This document shows, piece after piece, positions 1 through 8,054 of a stretch of 45,496 nucleotides of DNA (position 1 is its first letter; every line of letters begins with the position of its first letter). Below the pieces are notes generated by a model. It was not told where the DNA came from and searched no databases. It saw only the letters and a program-made list of their open reading frames with translations. Origin of the DNA: JBNKEI01 sp050288705 (GTDB taxonomy: Bacteria > Myxococcota > Myxococcia > Myxococcales > UBA5297); assembly GCA_050288705.1 (NCBI GenBank), contig JBNKEI010000012.1, forward strand, positions 1-45,496, read 5' to 3'. The position numbers were made by a program, and so were the translations under genes.

Positions 1-284
1 TATCCAACAAATGCCGCCGTAACGCGTCGCTATCGTAGGCCCGATCTGCCAGAAGCATCTTCGGCTTTGTTGTCGTCACCAATTCTGGGGCCGGCACGCT
101 ATCATGCCGCTGGCCCTCGGTTATCCGATACGCAAGGGGGAGCCCAAGAGCATCGACTATCAAATGAACCTTGGTGCTCAAGCCTCCACGTGACCGCCCA
201 ACGTTCACCTGCGCCCCGCCTTTCCCTCCGAAAGCCGTGTTGATGAATATGGGGACACGCCCTAGCCATTGGTATAGGTATCAA
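1..284 (-). pseudogene. IS5-family transposase remnant (C-terminal half, frameshifted)
   Basis: Reading the minus strand gives a DDE-transposase segment with the hallmark GRSRGGLSTKVHLIVDALG, followed by YRITEGQRHDS and LLADRAYDSDALRRHL. This is the catalytic core of IS5-group (IS427-like) transposases; the Asp in LLADRAYDS is a DDE residue. The 3' end runs off the window. The 5' part is missing: in this frame a stop lies just upstream near 280, and the matching ACPHIHQHG stretch sits in another frame, so there is a frameshift around 235-245 as well as a truncation. It ends only a few bases from the stop of the exporter permease gene. I judge it a dead fragment of an insertion sequence. The family call is firm; the exact left and right limits are not. 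Confidence 0.75.
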
Positions 285-292
285 TTTAAGTG

Positions 293-1417
293 TCAGGCGA
301 GCTTTTTAGAAAATCGAACAGAGGCTAACAGCACCAGCGCCGTAAGCAAGGCTCCTAACCACAAGAGTTCGGTTTTTAGATCTTGGAAACTACTACCGCG
401 TAGCGTAATTCCACGAACAATCCGCAAAAAGTGGGTAAGCGGAAGCGCCTGGGATAGCCACTGTGCCGGCCGTGGCATAGCTTCGAACGGAAACATGAAT
501 CCACTGAGCAAGATATTTGGCAACAGAAAAAAGAACGACATCTGCATTGCCTGCTGCTGAGTTTTGGCCAAGGTAGAAAAGAATAGGCCCAACGCGAGAT
601 TAGCGGCAATGAAAACAAAAGCCAGCGCATATAAACTGAAAAGCGATCCCACCATTGGCACGTTGAACACCAAGGCTCCAATGCTCAATATCAGCGTCAT
701 CTGCACATATCCCACCACGATATAGGGCACAATCTTGCCAACAATGAGCTCTACACTGAGCACTGGGGACACGATTAGCTGCTCAAGGGTGCCGCGCTCC
801 CGTTCCCGCGCAATAGCCATTGCCGTAAGCATTACCATGGTCATGGTGAGAATCACCCCCACCAGACCGGGAACAACGTACACTGCCGTTCTCAAATCAG
901 GATTGTACCAGGTATTGGTTTCTAGCTGGATAGGCGTTTGGACTACCGGCTGACCTGCCGTCGACATGCGTTGCAGCAGCAGCGCGCTGTTGCGCGCTAG
1001 CGCCAGTGAAGTTGCAGTATTGGTAGCACTGGCTACGGTCTGGGGATCAGATCCATCGACAATTAGCTGCAGATGGCCGGTACGCCCGCGCACCAGATCG
1101 GTCTTGTAGCCAGGAGGAACTACCAATGCTACCCGGGCAACGCCGGTACGCAGCGCATTTTCCACTCCTTTGTAGCTACTAACCTCTCCTACTAGGTCGT
1201 AAAAGCCAGTTGCACGCATACCCTGAGCAAAATCACGCGACTCAGCGCTGCGATCCTGGTCGTAAACCACCGTGGGAATATGACGCACGTCGGTATTGAT
1301 TGCGTATCCGAAGAGCAAGAGTTGGATTACCGGAAGCGCCGCCATCATTGCCATGGTCAGGCGATCGCGCCGCATTTGAATAAGCTCTTTCCAGGCTATT
1401 ACTAAGGGTCGAAACAT
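293..1417 (-). CDS. ABC-2 type transporter permease (YbhS/YhhJ-like)
   Basis: Membrane subunit of an ABC exporter, 374 aa. One N-terminal membrane segment (about residues 20-38) is followed by a large periplasmic loop of about 120 residues and then five C-terminal membrane helices, the layout of the YbhS/YhhJ/DrrB-type ABC-2 family (usually 370-380 aa). The motif ARERERGTLEQLIVSP is the conserved coupling segment of this family. The start at 1417 was chosen over a longer reading frame from 1528 because AAGGTGGAG lies just upstream and it begins MFRPLVIAWKE as relatives do. It is last in a minus-strand operon, 13 bases after the ATPase. E. coli has two permeases (YbhS and YbhR); here only one is present, so a homodimer is likely. 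Substrate unknown; drugs or cations are typical. Confidence 0.9.
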   Translation of the reverse strand: MFRPLVIAWKELIQMRRDRLTMAMMAALPVIQLLLFGYAINTDVRHIPTVVYDQDRSAESRDFAQGMRATGFYDLVGEVSSYKGVENALRTGVARVALVVPPGYKTDLVRGRTGHLQLIVDGSDPQTVASATNTATSLALARNSALLLQRMSTAGQPVVQTPIQLETNTWYNPDLRTAVYVVPGLVGVILTMTMVMLTAMAIARERERGTLEQLIVSPVLSVELIVGKIVPYIVVGYVQMTLILSIGALVFNVPMVGSLFSLYALAFVFIAANLALGLFFSTLAKTQQQAMQMSFFFLLPNILLSGFMFPFEAMPRPAQWLSQALPLTHFLRIVRGITLRGSSFQDLKTELLWLGALLTALVLLASVRFSKKLA

Positions 1418-1430
1418 CGCTCCACCTTGA

Positions 1431-2384
1431 CTAGTCATCCTTAGCCATAGCTTCGTTTTCAGCGCGCACAATCGCCACAAAGGCGTCTTCAACCGTGACC
1501 CGTGAGAAGTGAATGCTCTGGATGACATTCCCCAATGTCTGGCGAATTAGCTGTTCCGGATCAGCGCCGTCACGAGTGGCCACCCTTAGCAAATGTCCAT
1601 AGTGAGCGACCTCGTCAACTGCTGGGTTTTGGCGCAAACATTCCGCCGCCATAGTGGCTTCCTCGACCTCAATTTCGGCTACTCGCAAATTCCGGCGGGC
1701 TACTACCTCTTCCGGCTTGCCTACGTCGAGCAGACGACCGCGAAAAATAAAGCCAAGGCGATGGCAACGTTCAGCCTCCTCCATGTAGTGAGTCGTTAAG
1801 AGTACAGTGGTATTGGCCGCGGCGATCTGGTGAATTTGCTCCCAAAACTCTCGCCGACTCATGGGGTCCACGCCCGCGGTGGGCTCGTCAAGAAATAGCA
1901 GTGGCGGCTGGTGAATAGTGGCGCTAGCCAGAGCAACTCGTTGCTTCCATCCTCCCGATAGCGTGCCCGCCAATTGATGCTGGCGATCGCCTAGTCCTGA
2001 GCGTTCAATAACCTCTTCAATGCGGCTGCGGCGAGTGCTACGGGATACGCCATATATTCCCGCATAGAATCTCAGGTTTTCCCCGACTGTTAGATCTTCG
2101 TAAAGACTGAAACGCTGGGTCATATAGCCAATGCGCTGCTTAATGCGCTCGGGCTCAGTAGCTATGTCAAAACCGACTACTGTTCCTCTTCCCGAACTCG
2201 GACTAAGAATGCCGCAGAGCATGCGAATGGTAGTGGACTTGCCAGCTCCGTTGGGCCCAAGCACACCAAAGATTTCGCCACGCTTTACCGACAAGGAGAT
2301 TTCGCTCACCGCTACTAACGAGCCAAACCGTCGTGACAACTTATCGGTCTCAATAATAGTCTCGGGAATGGCCTGGTTATTCAT
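1431..2384 (-). CDS. ABC transporter ATP-binding protein (YbhF-like)
   Basis: Cytoplasmic ATPase of the exporter, 317 aa, a single nucleotide-binding domain. Visible motifs: Walker A GPNGAGKST (43-51), Q-loop YMTQRFSLY, signature LSGGWKQR (142-149), Walker B LLFLDEPTAGVD (about 162-173) and H-loop TTHYMEEAERC (about 197-207). The Trp in the signature is usual for the YbhF/drug-exporter branch. All catalytic residues are intact. Its ATG overlaps the stop of the HlyD-like gene (ATGA), so the two are translationally coupled. The roughly 90 residues after the H-loop form the short regulatory tail of this family. It energises the permease encoded downstream. Confidence 0.93.
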   Translation of the reverse strand: MNNQAIPETIIETDKLSRRFGSLVAVSEISLSVKRGEIFGVLGPNGAGKSTTIRMLCGILSPSSGRGTVVGFDIATEPERIKQRIGYMTQRFSLYEDLTVGENLRFYAGIYGVSRSTRRSRIEEVIERSGLGDRQHQLAGTLSGGWKQRVALASATIHQPPLLFLDEPTAGVDPMSRREFWEQIHQIAAANTTVLLTTHYMEEAERCHRLGFIFRGRLLDVGKPEEVVARRNLRVAEIEVEEATMAAECLRQNPAVDEVAHYGHLLRVATRDGADPEQLIRQTLGNVIQSIHFSRVTVEDAFVAIVRAENEAMAKDD

Positions 2385-3391
2385 TGGGCGCCCCCCAGTT
2401 CGACAAATGCCGGGACCCCCGCATGCAGCTCGTGCTTAGGATCGTTAATGCGCACTCGTACCCTGACTACCAGATTGGAACGTTCTTGATCGCTAAATAG
2501 GAATCGAGGAGTGAATTCGGTGGTCTGAGAGATATACTCCACCTTACCAGTGAAAACCGTAGCCGAGGAATCAACATGCATTCTCGCTGACGAATTTAAG
2601 CGAATGGAGCCAATTTCCATCTGCGGCACAAACACGTCGCAATAGGGATGATTCACATCGCCCAGCGTCGCCACGGGAGTTCCCGGACCAACTACCTCCC
2701 CTTCTTCTACATGCACATCGAGGATTGTTCCACTGAGCATAGCATTCAACTCAAATCGTTGAACACGCGCTTTCTCCAGCTCTACTGCTTTTGCGAGCGC
2801 TTGGGCCTTAGATACGGCGCTGGATATTTCCTGCTTACGCGCCCCCTGGCGCAGCGCCAAAAGCTGGTGTTCGAGTGCCTGGCGTTGCGCTTCGCTGCGT
2901 GCAAGCTCCGCGGTTAGTTCGTCGACCACTGCTGCTGGCGTGACTCCGTGTGCGGCTAGTGCCTTCTCGCGCTCCAGGTTCTTACGCAATAAATCTTCAC
3001 TAGCCTGTGCAGCTCGCACCCGTGCCGCCATTGATCGCAGTTCTTCCGGCCGGGTACCAGCCTTAAGCAATTCCACCTGTGACTCGGCAGCGGCAGCTTC
3101 ACTAACGCGACTGGCGCGGGCTATCTGTTCGAGAGAGGCATCGAGAGCAGCAATGACCTGACCCGGTTCGACATGGTCACCACGGCGAACTTTTACTGAT
3201 TGGAGACGACCGGCCACTTCAAAAGCCAGACGGCGCTCATCAAGCTCCACTACCCCCTGGTAACAACCCGGATAAGAACTCCGTTGCCGTTCGCATCCTG
3301 CAAGCAGGCCAAAAAGCGCCAGGCAGATTACCCAGTTACTTTTATCAAGCCGTCGATCACCAAACACAACCACCCAAGTATTTTTGATCAT
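2381..3391 (-). CDS. HlyD-family periplasmic adaptor, predicted lipoprotein (YbhG-like)
   Basis: Membrane-fusion subunit linking the inner-membrane ABC exporter to the cell envelope, 336 aa. Order of parts: a hydrophobic stretch ending in the lipobox LLAGC (Cys near residue 33), a lipoyl half-motif (RLAFEVAGRLQSVKVRRGD), a long alpha-helical hairpin rich in Ala, Glu and Arg (about 95-215), the second lipoyl half (GTILDVHVEEGEVVGPGTPV) and a beta-barrel domain (YISQTTEFTPRFLFS). This matches YbhG-type adaptors; lipid anchoring replaces the usual transmembrane helix. The start is uncertain: the ATG at 3391 is used, but an in-frame TTG at 3409 would overlap the upstream GGDEF gene, and neither has a clear ribosome site. 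No outer-membrane TolC gene is in the window. Confidence 0.85.
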   Translation of the reverse strand: MIKNTWVVVFGDRRLDKSNWVICLALFGLLAGCERQRSSYPGCYQGVVELDERRLAFEVAGRLQSVKVRRGDHVEPGQVIAALDASLEQIARASRVSEAAAAESQVELLKAGTRPEELRSMAARVRAAQASEDLLRKNLEREKALAAHGVTPAAVVDELTAELARSEAQRQALEHQLLALRQGARKQEISSAVSKAQALAKAVELEKARVQRFELNAMLSGTILDVHVEEGEVVGPGTPVATLGDVNHPYCDVFVPQMEIGSIRLNSSARMHVDSSATVFTGKVEYISQTTEFTPRFLFSDQERSNLVVRVRVRINDPKHELHAGVPAFVELGGAQ

Positions 3392-3405
3392 ACGACTGAT
3401 AATAT

Positions 3406-4575
3406 TCAAAAGGGTGCATCTGGGGCACTCCGGTTTTCGGGGTGAGGAGAGTTGTTTAACGGCGCCACAAAAACGCCAGATCCTCGTTGACCAGCTAGCT
3501 GTTTGGCGTGTTCTAGCGCTTGCTCGGTTCGATCGAGCCAGGCAGCGTGGGATTCTCCCACCAATAGCTGGGAAACTCCTATAGAAACCGTAAAAACAAT
3601 GGGAGCTCCATTGTGAATAACCCTAGTATTGCTAAGATTAGCGAGTACTTTTTGAGCGCTAATCGATGCCTTGGGCAAAGAGACATCCCATAGAATCACT
3701 GCGAATTTTTCTCCACCAAATCGTGCCGTAAATTCAGTTTTTACTAGAAATATTCGCGCCAGGCAGTCAGCCATCTCTTTCAAAACCAGCTCACTGGCTT
3801 CCCGACCATAATCTCGCAGAATACTCGCAAAACCATCAATTGATACCAGTAGCAGCGACGAGGTTTGGCCAAAAAGCCGACTCATCGACACTGCTTGCCC
3901 TAGACGATCATCAAAAGCTTTACGGTTAAACAATCTAGTTAGGTCATCAATAGCCCCTTCCTGGCGAGCAACCTCCAATTCGTTGCACAGTTCTCGAACC
4001 TCGCTATTGAGCCCTTCCAGTTGCGTTCGCAGCTCTTGATGACGCTCTTGCGCTAGTCTTCCAATTTCCTTCACCGAGGAGAGAACTTCTGCGCGCATCA
4101 TTTCCAAAGCTGAGCCACTTTGGGCAACTTCTTTTAAATGCGCCAACTTACCCTGCAGTTGAATGTCGACCTGATCTTCTTTGAGTATGAACCCATCAAT
4201 TGTTTGCACAAAGGTCCACACTGCCTGCCGAAGGGCTAGGAACGTTTTGGAGAAAAAAGCGGTTTCTTCTTGCCTACGTTCACTAAAAAATCTGCACGCT
4301 CCTCGCCAATCCCGTTTTTCTACTGGCGTTCTCTTGGCTCCGTCTCCGGGTCGAGGAGAGCCTACTAAAAGATGCTCCGCCCAGTTTTCGCACCATCTAC
4401 GCACTGTCTCCGAGGTTGTATTCTCAATATCAATCGCTGTTCGACCATACTCTCGGAAGATTTCTGCCACGCAATCCATCACTCTCGCCAAAACCGAATC
4501 GGGTGCCCCTACCGGGAAACTTTCATGACGATTGCTTTTTTCGCTAACTATGTTTTTCGATTTCCAAAATGCCAT
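3406..4575 (-). CDS. GGDEF-domain protein with a degenerate active site
   Basis: 389 aa with no signal peptide or membrane segment, so cytoplasmic. Residues about 25-150 are helical, 155-205 are a predicted coiled coil (RLAQERHQELRTQLEGLNSE), and 208-370 are a GGDEF fold starting at the typical IDDLTRLFNRKAFDDRL. The metal Asp survives (VSIDGF, D247), but the signature is GGEKF (287-291) instead of GG(D/E)EF. The usual FKxIND...GHxxGD is FASILRD...GREASE, so guanine-binding residues are lost. Diguanylate cyclase activity is therefore doubtful; a c-di-GMP sensor or scaffold is possible. The start is supported by GGAAGGG four bases upstream. It heads the operon with the exporter genes (stop only about 15 bases from the next start), which suggests a regulatory link. 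Confidence 0.85.
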   Translation of the reverse strand: MAFWKSKNIVSEKSNRHESFPVGAPDSVLARVMDCVAEIFREYGRTAIDIENTTSETVRRWCENWAEHLLVGSPRPGDGAKRTPVEKRDWRGACRFFSERRQEETAFFSKTFLALRQAVWTFVQTIDGFILKEDQVDIQLQGKLAHLKEVAQSGSALEMMRAEVLSSVKEIGRLAQERHQELRTQLEGLNSEVRELCNELEVARQEGAIDDLTRLFNRKAFDDRLGQAVSMSRLFGQTSSLLLVSIDGFASILRDYGREASELVLKEMADCLARIFLVKTEFTARFGGEKFAVILWDVSLPKASISAQKVLANLSNTRVIHNGAPIVFTVSIGVSQLLVGESHAAWLDRTEQALEHAKQLAGQRGSGVFVAPLNNSPHPENRSAPDAPF

Positions 4576-4713
4576 CGTACCCTTCCGAAATCAGTAAACA
4601 CACAGGATTTATCGGCACAGTTCTTCTTTTTCTTTACAATCACGGCTTGCGAACGATTTGTTCCCGTGAAAAAATGCACGAATTTGATTTCTTAGGTAAG
4701 CGGAAAGGTCACG

Positions 4714-5439
4714 ATGAAGTTGTCAGTAGTCATTCCAGTTTATAACGAATGCGCCACCTTGCAGGAGCTCTTGCGTCGAGTGGTGAAAGTAGATATTCCC
4801 AAAGAAATAATTCTAATCGATGATTGCTCATCGGACGGTTGTCGAGAAATGCTTCAAGAGCTCGCATTAAAGGGGCTTTCTTGGCTGAAAGGAGCCCTCC
4901 CGCAAAACCTGAACGAGTTACAAGTACTTTTTCAGCCACAAAACCGAGGCAAAGGTGCCGCCCTCAAACGAGGATTTGCTCAAGCAACCGGAGACATTCT
5001 CGTTATACAGGATGCCGATCTAGAATACGATCCTCAGGATTATCACACTCTGTTGCAGCCAATTCTTGATGGAAAGGCCGATGTGGTTTTTGGCAGCCGG
5101 TTTATCGGCACCCCGCGGCGGGTGCTATATTTTTGGCATTCAGTTATGAACCGTAGCTTGACCACACTTTCTAATGTTTTTACCGATCTAAACCTTACTG
5201 ACATGGAAACCTGCTACAAGGTTTTTAAAATGGAATGCCTACGCTCCATTGAGTTGCAGGAAGAAAGATTCGGATTCGAACCGGAAATTACTTCAAAATT
5301 GGCGAGGAATAGTTTCCGCATTTATGAGGTGCCGATTAGCTATTATGGCCGGACGTATGCAGAAGGAAAAAAGATAGGATGGAAAGATGGAGTTAGGGCG
5401 GTTTATTCGATCATCAAATACGGAGTCTTTCGAAGCTAG
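4714..5439 (+). CDS. Glycosyltransferase family 2 (DPM1/DPG-like)
   Basis: 241 aa GT-A fold enzyme, cytoplasmic and soluble. It opens with SVVIPVYNECATLQELL, has the nucleotide-binding IDDCSSDG (35-42), the acceptor-side NRGKGAALKRGF and the metal DxD motif in IQDADLEYDP (D100, D102). GSRF and the C-terminal FGFEPEITSKLAR plus the YYGRTYAEGKKI stretch are typical of dolichol/polyprenol-phosphate mannose-type transferases. It probably moves a sugar from a nucleotide sugar to a polyprenyl phosphate or envelope precursor. It lacks the C-terminal membrane helices of some relatives. A strong GGAAAGGT ribosome site sits four bases before the ATG. It lies 17 bases before mreB on the same strand, so the two are probably co-transcribed. 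It is divergent from the GGDEF gene across 138 bases. Confidence 0.9.
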   Translation: MKLSVVIPVYNECATLQELLRRVVKVDIPKEIILIDDCSSDGCREMLQELALKGLSWLKGALPQNLNELQVLFQPQNRGKGAALKRGFAQATGDILVIQDADLEYDPQDYHTLLQPILDGKADVVFGSRFIGTPRRVLYFWHSVMNRSLTTLSNVFTDLNLTDMETCYKVFKMECLRSIELQEERFGFEPEITSKLARNSFRIYEVPISYYGRTYAEGKKIGWKDGVRAVYSIIKYGVFRS

Positions 5440-5456
5440 CACTCTAGAGGAAAAGC

Positions 5457-6491
5457 ATGTTTAACTGGCTTCACTCAATATTTTCTCGCGACCTGGCCAT
5501 TGATTTGGGCACGGCAAATACACTCATTTATATTCGCGGAGTAGGCATTGTCGCTAATGAGCCATCGGTGGTCGCTGTCCAACAAGATTACCGTGGAGGA
5601 AAACGCGTTTTGGCAGTAGGAAAAGAAGCCAAGGAAATGCTCGGACGTACTCCTGGCAATATAGTAGCTATTCGACCCATGAAAGATGGAGTTATTGCTG
5701 ATTTCGAAATCACTGCACAAATGCTGCGCTATTTTATTGAAACTGCCCACAATCGCAAAGCCTTGGTGAAACCAAGAATTATTATCGGAATTCCTTCTAA
5801 TATTACTGAAGTAGAGAAGAGAGCGGTTCGCGAGGCGGCAGAAAATGCCGGAAGTCGAGAAGTTTATCTCATTGAACAACCAATGGCCGCCGCTATTGGA
5901 GCTGGGCTTCCCGTAACCGAGCCCAGCGGGAACATGATCGTCGATATAGGCGGAGGCACTACCGATGTAGCAGTAATATCCTTGTCCGGCATTGTTTACG
6001 CCAAATCAGTACGGGTTGGTGGCGACAAAATGGATGAAGCAATCATTCAACACGTAAAGCGAAAGTATAACCTACTAATTGGAGAGCGTACCTCTGAGCT
6101 AATTAAAATAGGAATTGGCACCGCCTACCCGACCGAAGAAGTCATGACCATGGACATTAAAGGTCGCGACTTAGTTGCAGGAGTTCCCCGAACCCTTACA
6201 GTCTCGTCGGACGAAATTCGCGACGCCCTGGCTGAGCCAGTCAATGGAATTGTGGAAGCGGTCAAAATTACTCTCGAACGCACACCACCTGAACTGGCGG
6301 GCGACATTGCTGACCGTGGTATTGTTTTGGCAGGTGGGGGCGGGCTCTTGAAAAATTTAGATACTCTTATTCGCGAAGAAACTGGGCTCCCAGTTTTCCT
6401 GGCGGAAGATCCGTTGTCGGCAGTGGTTATTGGGGCCGGTAAAGCGCTAGAAGAAATCGACGTTCTTAAACAAGTGTGTCAGCCTGGTTAG
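5457..6491 (+). CDS. mreB: Rod shape-determining protein MreB
   Basis: Bacterial actin homologue, 344 aa, the normal family length. It forms membrane-bound filaments that guide lateral peptidoglycan synthesis. Visible: an N-terminal amphipathic membrane anchor (MFNWLHSIFSRD), phosphate-1 loop DLGTANT (16-22), PMKDGVIADFE, the IIIGIPSNITEVEKRAV strand, phosphate-2 loop VDIGGGTTDVAVISL and adenosine motif VLAGGGGLLKNL. Nothing catalytic is missing. The ribosome site is AGAGGA before the ATG. mreC, mreD and pbp2 do not follow, unlike the usual mreBCD order; the upstream neighbour is a glycosyltransferase and the gene ends at a hairpin shared with the convergent cold-shock gene. Confidence 0.97.
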   Translation: MFNWLHSIFSRDLAIDLGTANTLIYIRGVGIVANEPSVVAVQQDYRGGKRVLAVGKEAKEMLGRTPGNIVAIRPMKDGVIADFEITAQMLRYFIETAHNRKALVKPRIIIGIPSNITEVEKRAVREAAENAGSREVYLIEQPMAAAIGAGLPVTEPSGNMIVDIGGGTTDVAVISLSGIVYAKSVRVGGDKMDEAIIQHVKRKYNLLIGERTSELIKIGIGTAYPTEEVMTMDIKGRDLVAGVPRTLTVSSDEIRDALAEPVNGIVEAVKITLERTPPELAGDIADRGIVLAGGGGLLKNLDTLIREETGLPVFLAEDPLSAVVIGAGKALEEIDVLKQVCQPG

Positions 6492-6535
6492 CGATTAACC
6501 ATAACGGCCATTTTAGTTCAGTAACTTAATGCGAA

Positions 6536-6565
6536 GGACCCGGCAATTCGAGAGAGACCGGGTCC
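6536..6565. terminator. Shared hairpin between mreB and the cold shock gene
   Basis: A perfect 8-bp inverted repeat, GGACCCGG and CCGGGTCC, with a 14-base loop lies between the two convergent genes. The plus side is followed by pyrimidine-rich sequence (CTCTTTGTCTCTT) but neither side has a clean T run, so it is a weak or Rho-assisted bidirectional terminator. Confidence 0.6.
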
Positions 6566-6598
6566 AGCTCTTTGTCTCTTCGTGTGCCTTGTTACTGC

Positions 6599-6805
6599 TC
6601 AGGAGATCGGTCTGACATTGGAAGCCTGAAGCCCTTTTGGACCTTTGGTCACGTCGAATTCAACCTTCTGCCCCTCCGCCAAAGTACGGAAACCCTCGAT
6701 CTGAATAGCAGTATGATGACAGAATACATCAGGCCCGCCATTATCCTGCGTAATAAATCCAAAGCCCTTCGCATCATTAAACCATTTAACAGTACCAGTT
6801 GCCAT
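6599..6805 (-). CDS. Cold shock protein, CspA family
   Basis: 68 aa, one OB-fold cold-shock domain, the usual family length. It binds single-stranded RNA/DNA and melts mRNA structure. RNP1 is KGFGFI (13-18) and RNP2 is DVFCHHTAI (about 26-34); Cys replaces the common Val in VFVHH. It starts MATGTVKWFNDAKGFGF as the family does, with AAGAAAGAAGAACG upstream as a purine-rich ribosome site. The leader of about 65 bases or more contains a perfect hairpin at 6852-6871, reminiscent of structured csp leaders. It is monocistronic, convergent with mreB. Confidence 0.96.
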   Translation of the reverse strand: MATGTVKWFNDAKGFGFITQDNGGPDVFCHHTAIQIEGFRTLAEGQKVEFDVTKGPKGLQASNVRPIS

Positions 6806-6851
6806 TGTGTATCGTTCTTCTTTCTTTCACCGCTCAAACCCGCGGTATGGG

Positions 6852-6884
6852 CTCAGTCGTCTTCGACTGAGTACTTCCAATATA
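6852..6884 (-). promoter_or_regulatory. Candidate promoter -10 and leader hairpin of the cold shock gene
   Basis: On the minus strand TATATT (6884-6879) could be a -10 box. Directly downstream is a perfect 8-bp hairpin, CTCAGTCG and CGACTGAG with a 4-base loop (6852-6871). If transcription starts near 6872, the hairpin is at the 5' end of the mRNA. The -35 is not convincing, and the assignment is inference. Confidence 0.35.
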
Positions 6885-6957
6885 GGCGACATTTACGGGA
6901 ACGTCGAGTCAGCTTCGTTTAATATTTTTTTAAGTAGGCGCCAATCCTACCATTTTC

Positions 6958-8004
6958 TTAACCTTTGGAAATCTTTTCCGCAGCACTAAATAAAAGGCGC
7001 TCGGTTTCTTCCCATCCAATACAGCTATCGGTAATAGATATACCGTATTCAGGCGGGCAGTTTTCCTTCCAAGACTGTTTTCCCGGTAAGATATTACTTT
7101 CCACCATAACGCCAAGAATTCCGCTCTGGCCTTTAACAAATGTATTGATAACGTCTCGAAAAACAGAGGCTTGCCTAGTATGATCTTTACCGGAATTATC
7201 ATGCGAGCAATCTACTAATACCCCTCGCTGAATTCCTTCGCGAGCAACACATTCCACTGCTTCGGCAATATCGTTTTCGTGGTAATTGCTTTTGCCATTT
7301 CCCCCGCGAAGCACCACGTGGCCTTCCGGGTTACCAGCGGTTTTGACTATGGTGGTCAAACCATTAGTATTTATTCCCAGGAAAGCATGTGAATGACGAG
7401 CTGAAAGCACTGCGTTCATCGCGTTTTGCAACGACCCATCAGTACTATTCTTGAAACCAACCGGCATAGACAAGCCGCTAGCCATTTGGCGATGAGTTTG
7501 ACTCTCGGTAGTTCGCGCCCCGATTGCAACCCACGAAACTAAGTCGGCAACATACTGTGGAACGATTGGATCGAGAAACTCAGTACCGCAAAGCAATCCC
7601 ACTTCTCCAACTTTTAAAAGAATTGAGCGAGCTAACCTCAGACCCATTTCAATTTCACAGGAGCCATCTAGATAGGGATCACTCACCAGCCCCTTCCATC
7701 CCGCTACTGTTCTGGGCTTTTCAAAATAGGTACGCATAACAATTAGCAAATTGTCGCGTGTTTGCTCGGCCACTTTTCGAAGACGAATAGCATACTCCTC
7801 GGCCGATCGGGGATCATGTATTGAACATGGACCAACCACCACTAACAATCGCTTTCGATCTTGACCGGTAAGCAGTGACTTTATTTCTTCTCGTCCACGC
7901 AAAACTAGGTCACGAACAGCGGCGGACAAAGGGAGGCTTTCCTTGAGACCACGAGGCGTCACCAGTGGGATCATTTCCAAAACACGGGCGTCTTCTATTT
8001 GCAT
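6958..8004 (-). CDS. 3-deoxy-7-phosphoheptulonate synthase (DAHP synthase, type I)
   Basis: First enzyme of the shikimate pathway: phosphoenolpyruvate plus erythrose 4-phosphate gives DAHP. 348 aa, close to E. coli AroF/G/H (350-356). Visible: VVVGPCSIHDP (PEP/metal site), MRTYFEKPRTVAGWKGL, CGTEFLDPI, WVAIGARTTESQTHRQMAS, VGFKNSTDGS, LRGGNGKSNY, VDCSHDNSGK and GVMVESNI; the metal Cys, His, Glu and Asp positions are all present. The ATG at 8004 was chosen over a TTG at 8019 because GAGGA lies five bases upstream of it. No other aro genes are adjacent. The ribosome site directly follows a strong terminator hairpin, so it either has its own promoter inside the upstream TPR gene or is controlled by attenuation. 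Which aromatic amino acid inhibits it cannot be read from sequence. Confidence 0.96.
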   Translation of the reverse strand: MQIEDARVLEMIPLVTPRGLKESLPLSAAVRDLVLRGREEIKSLLTGQDRKRLLVVVGPCSIHDPRSAEEYAIRLRKVAEQTRDNLLIVMRTYFEKPRTVAGWKGLVSDPYLDGSCEIEMGLRLARSILLKVGEVGLLCGTEFLDPIVPQYVADLVSWVAIGARTTESQTHRQMASGLSMPVGFKNSTDGSLQNAMNAVLSARHSHAFLGINTNGLTTIVKTAGNPEGHVVLRGGNGKSNYHENDIAEAVECVAREGIQRGVLVDCSHDNSGKDHTRQASVFRDVINTFVKGQSGILGVMVESNILPGKQSWKENCPPEYGISITDSCIGWEETERLLFSAAEKISKG

Positions 8005-8016
8005 TCTAGTCCTCGT

Positions 8017-8045
8017 CAAAAAAAGAACCCTGAGAAGCCTCAGGG
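8017..8045 (-). terminator. Rho-independent terminator or attenuator ahead of DAHP synthase
   Basis: On the minus strand CCCTGAG, loop GCTT, CTCAGGG is followed by TTCTTTTTTTG, a textbook intrinsic terminator. It starts 10 bases after the TPR stop codon and its T run ends about 12 bases before the DAHP synthase ATG. Confidence 0.88.
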
Positions 8046-8054
8046 ACGGTTCGA

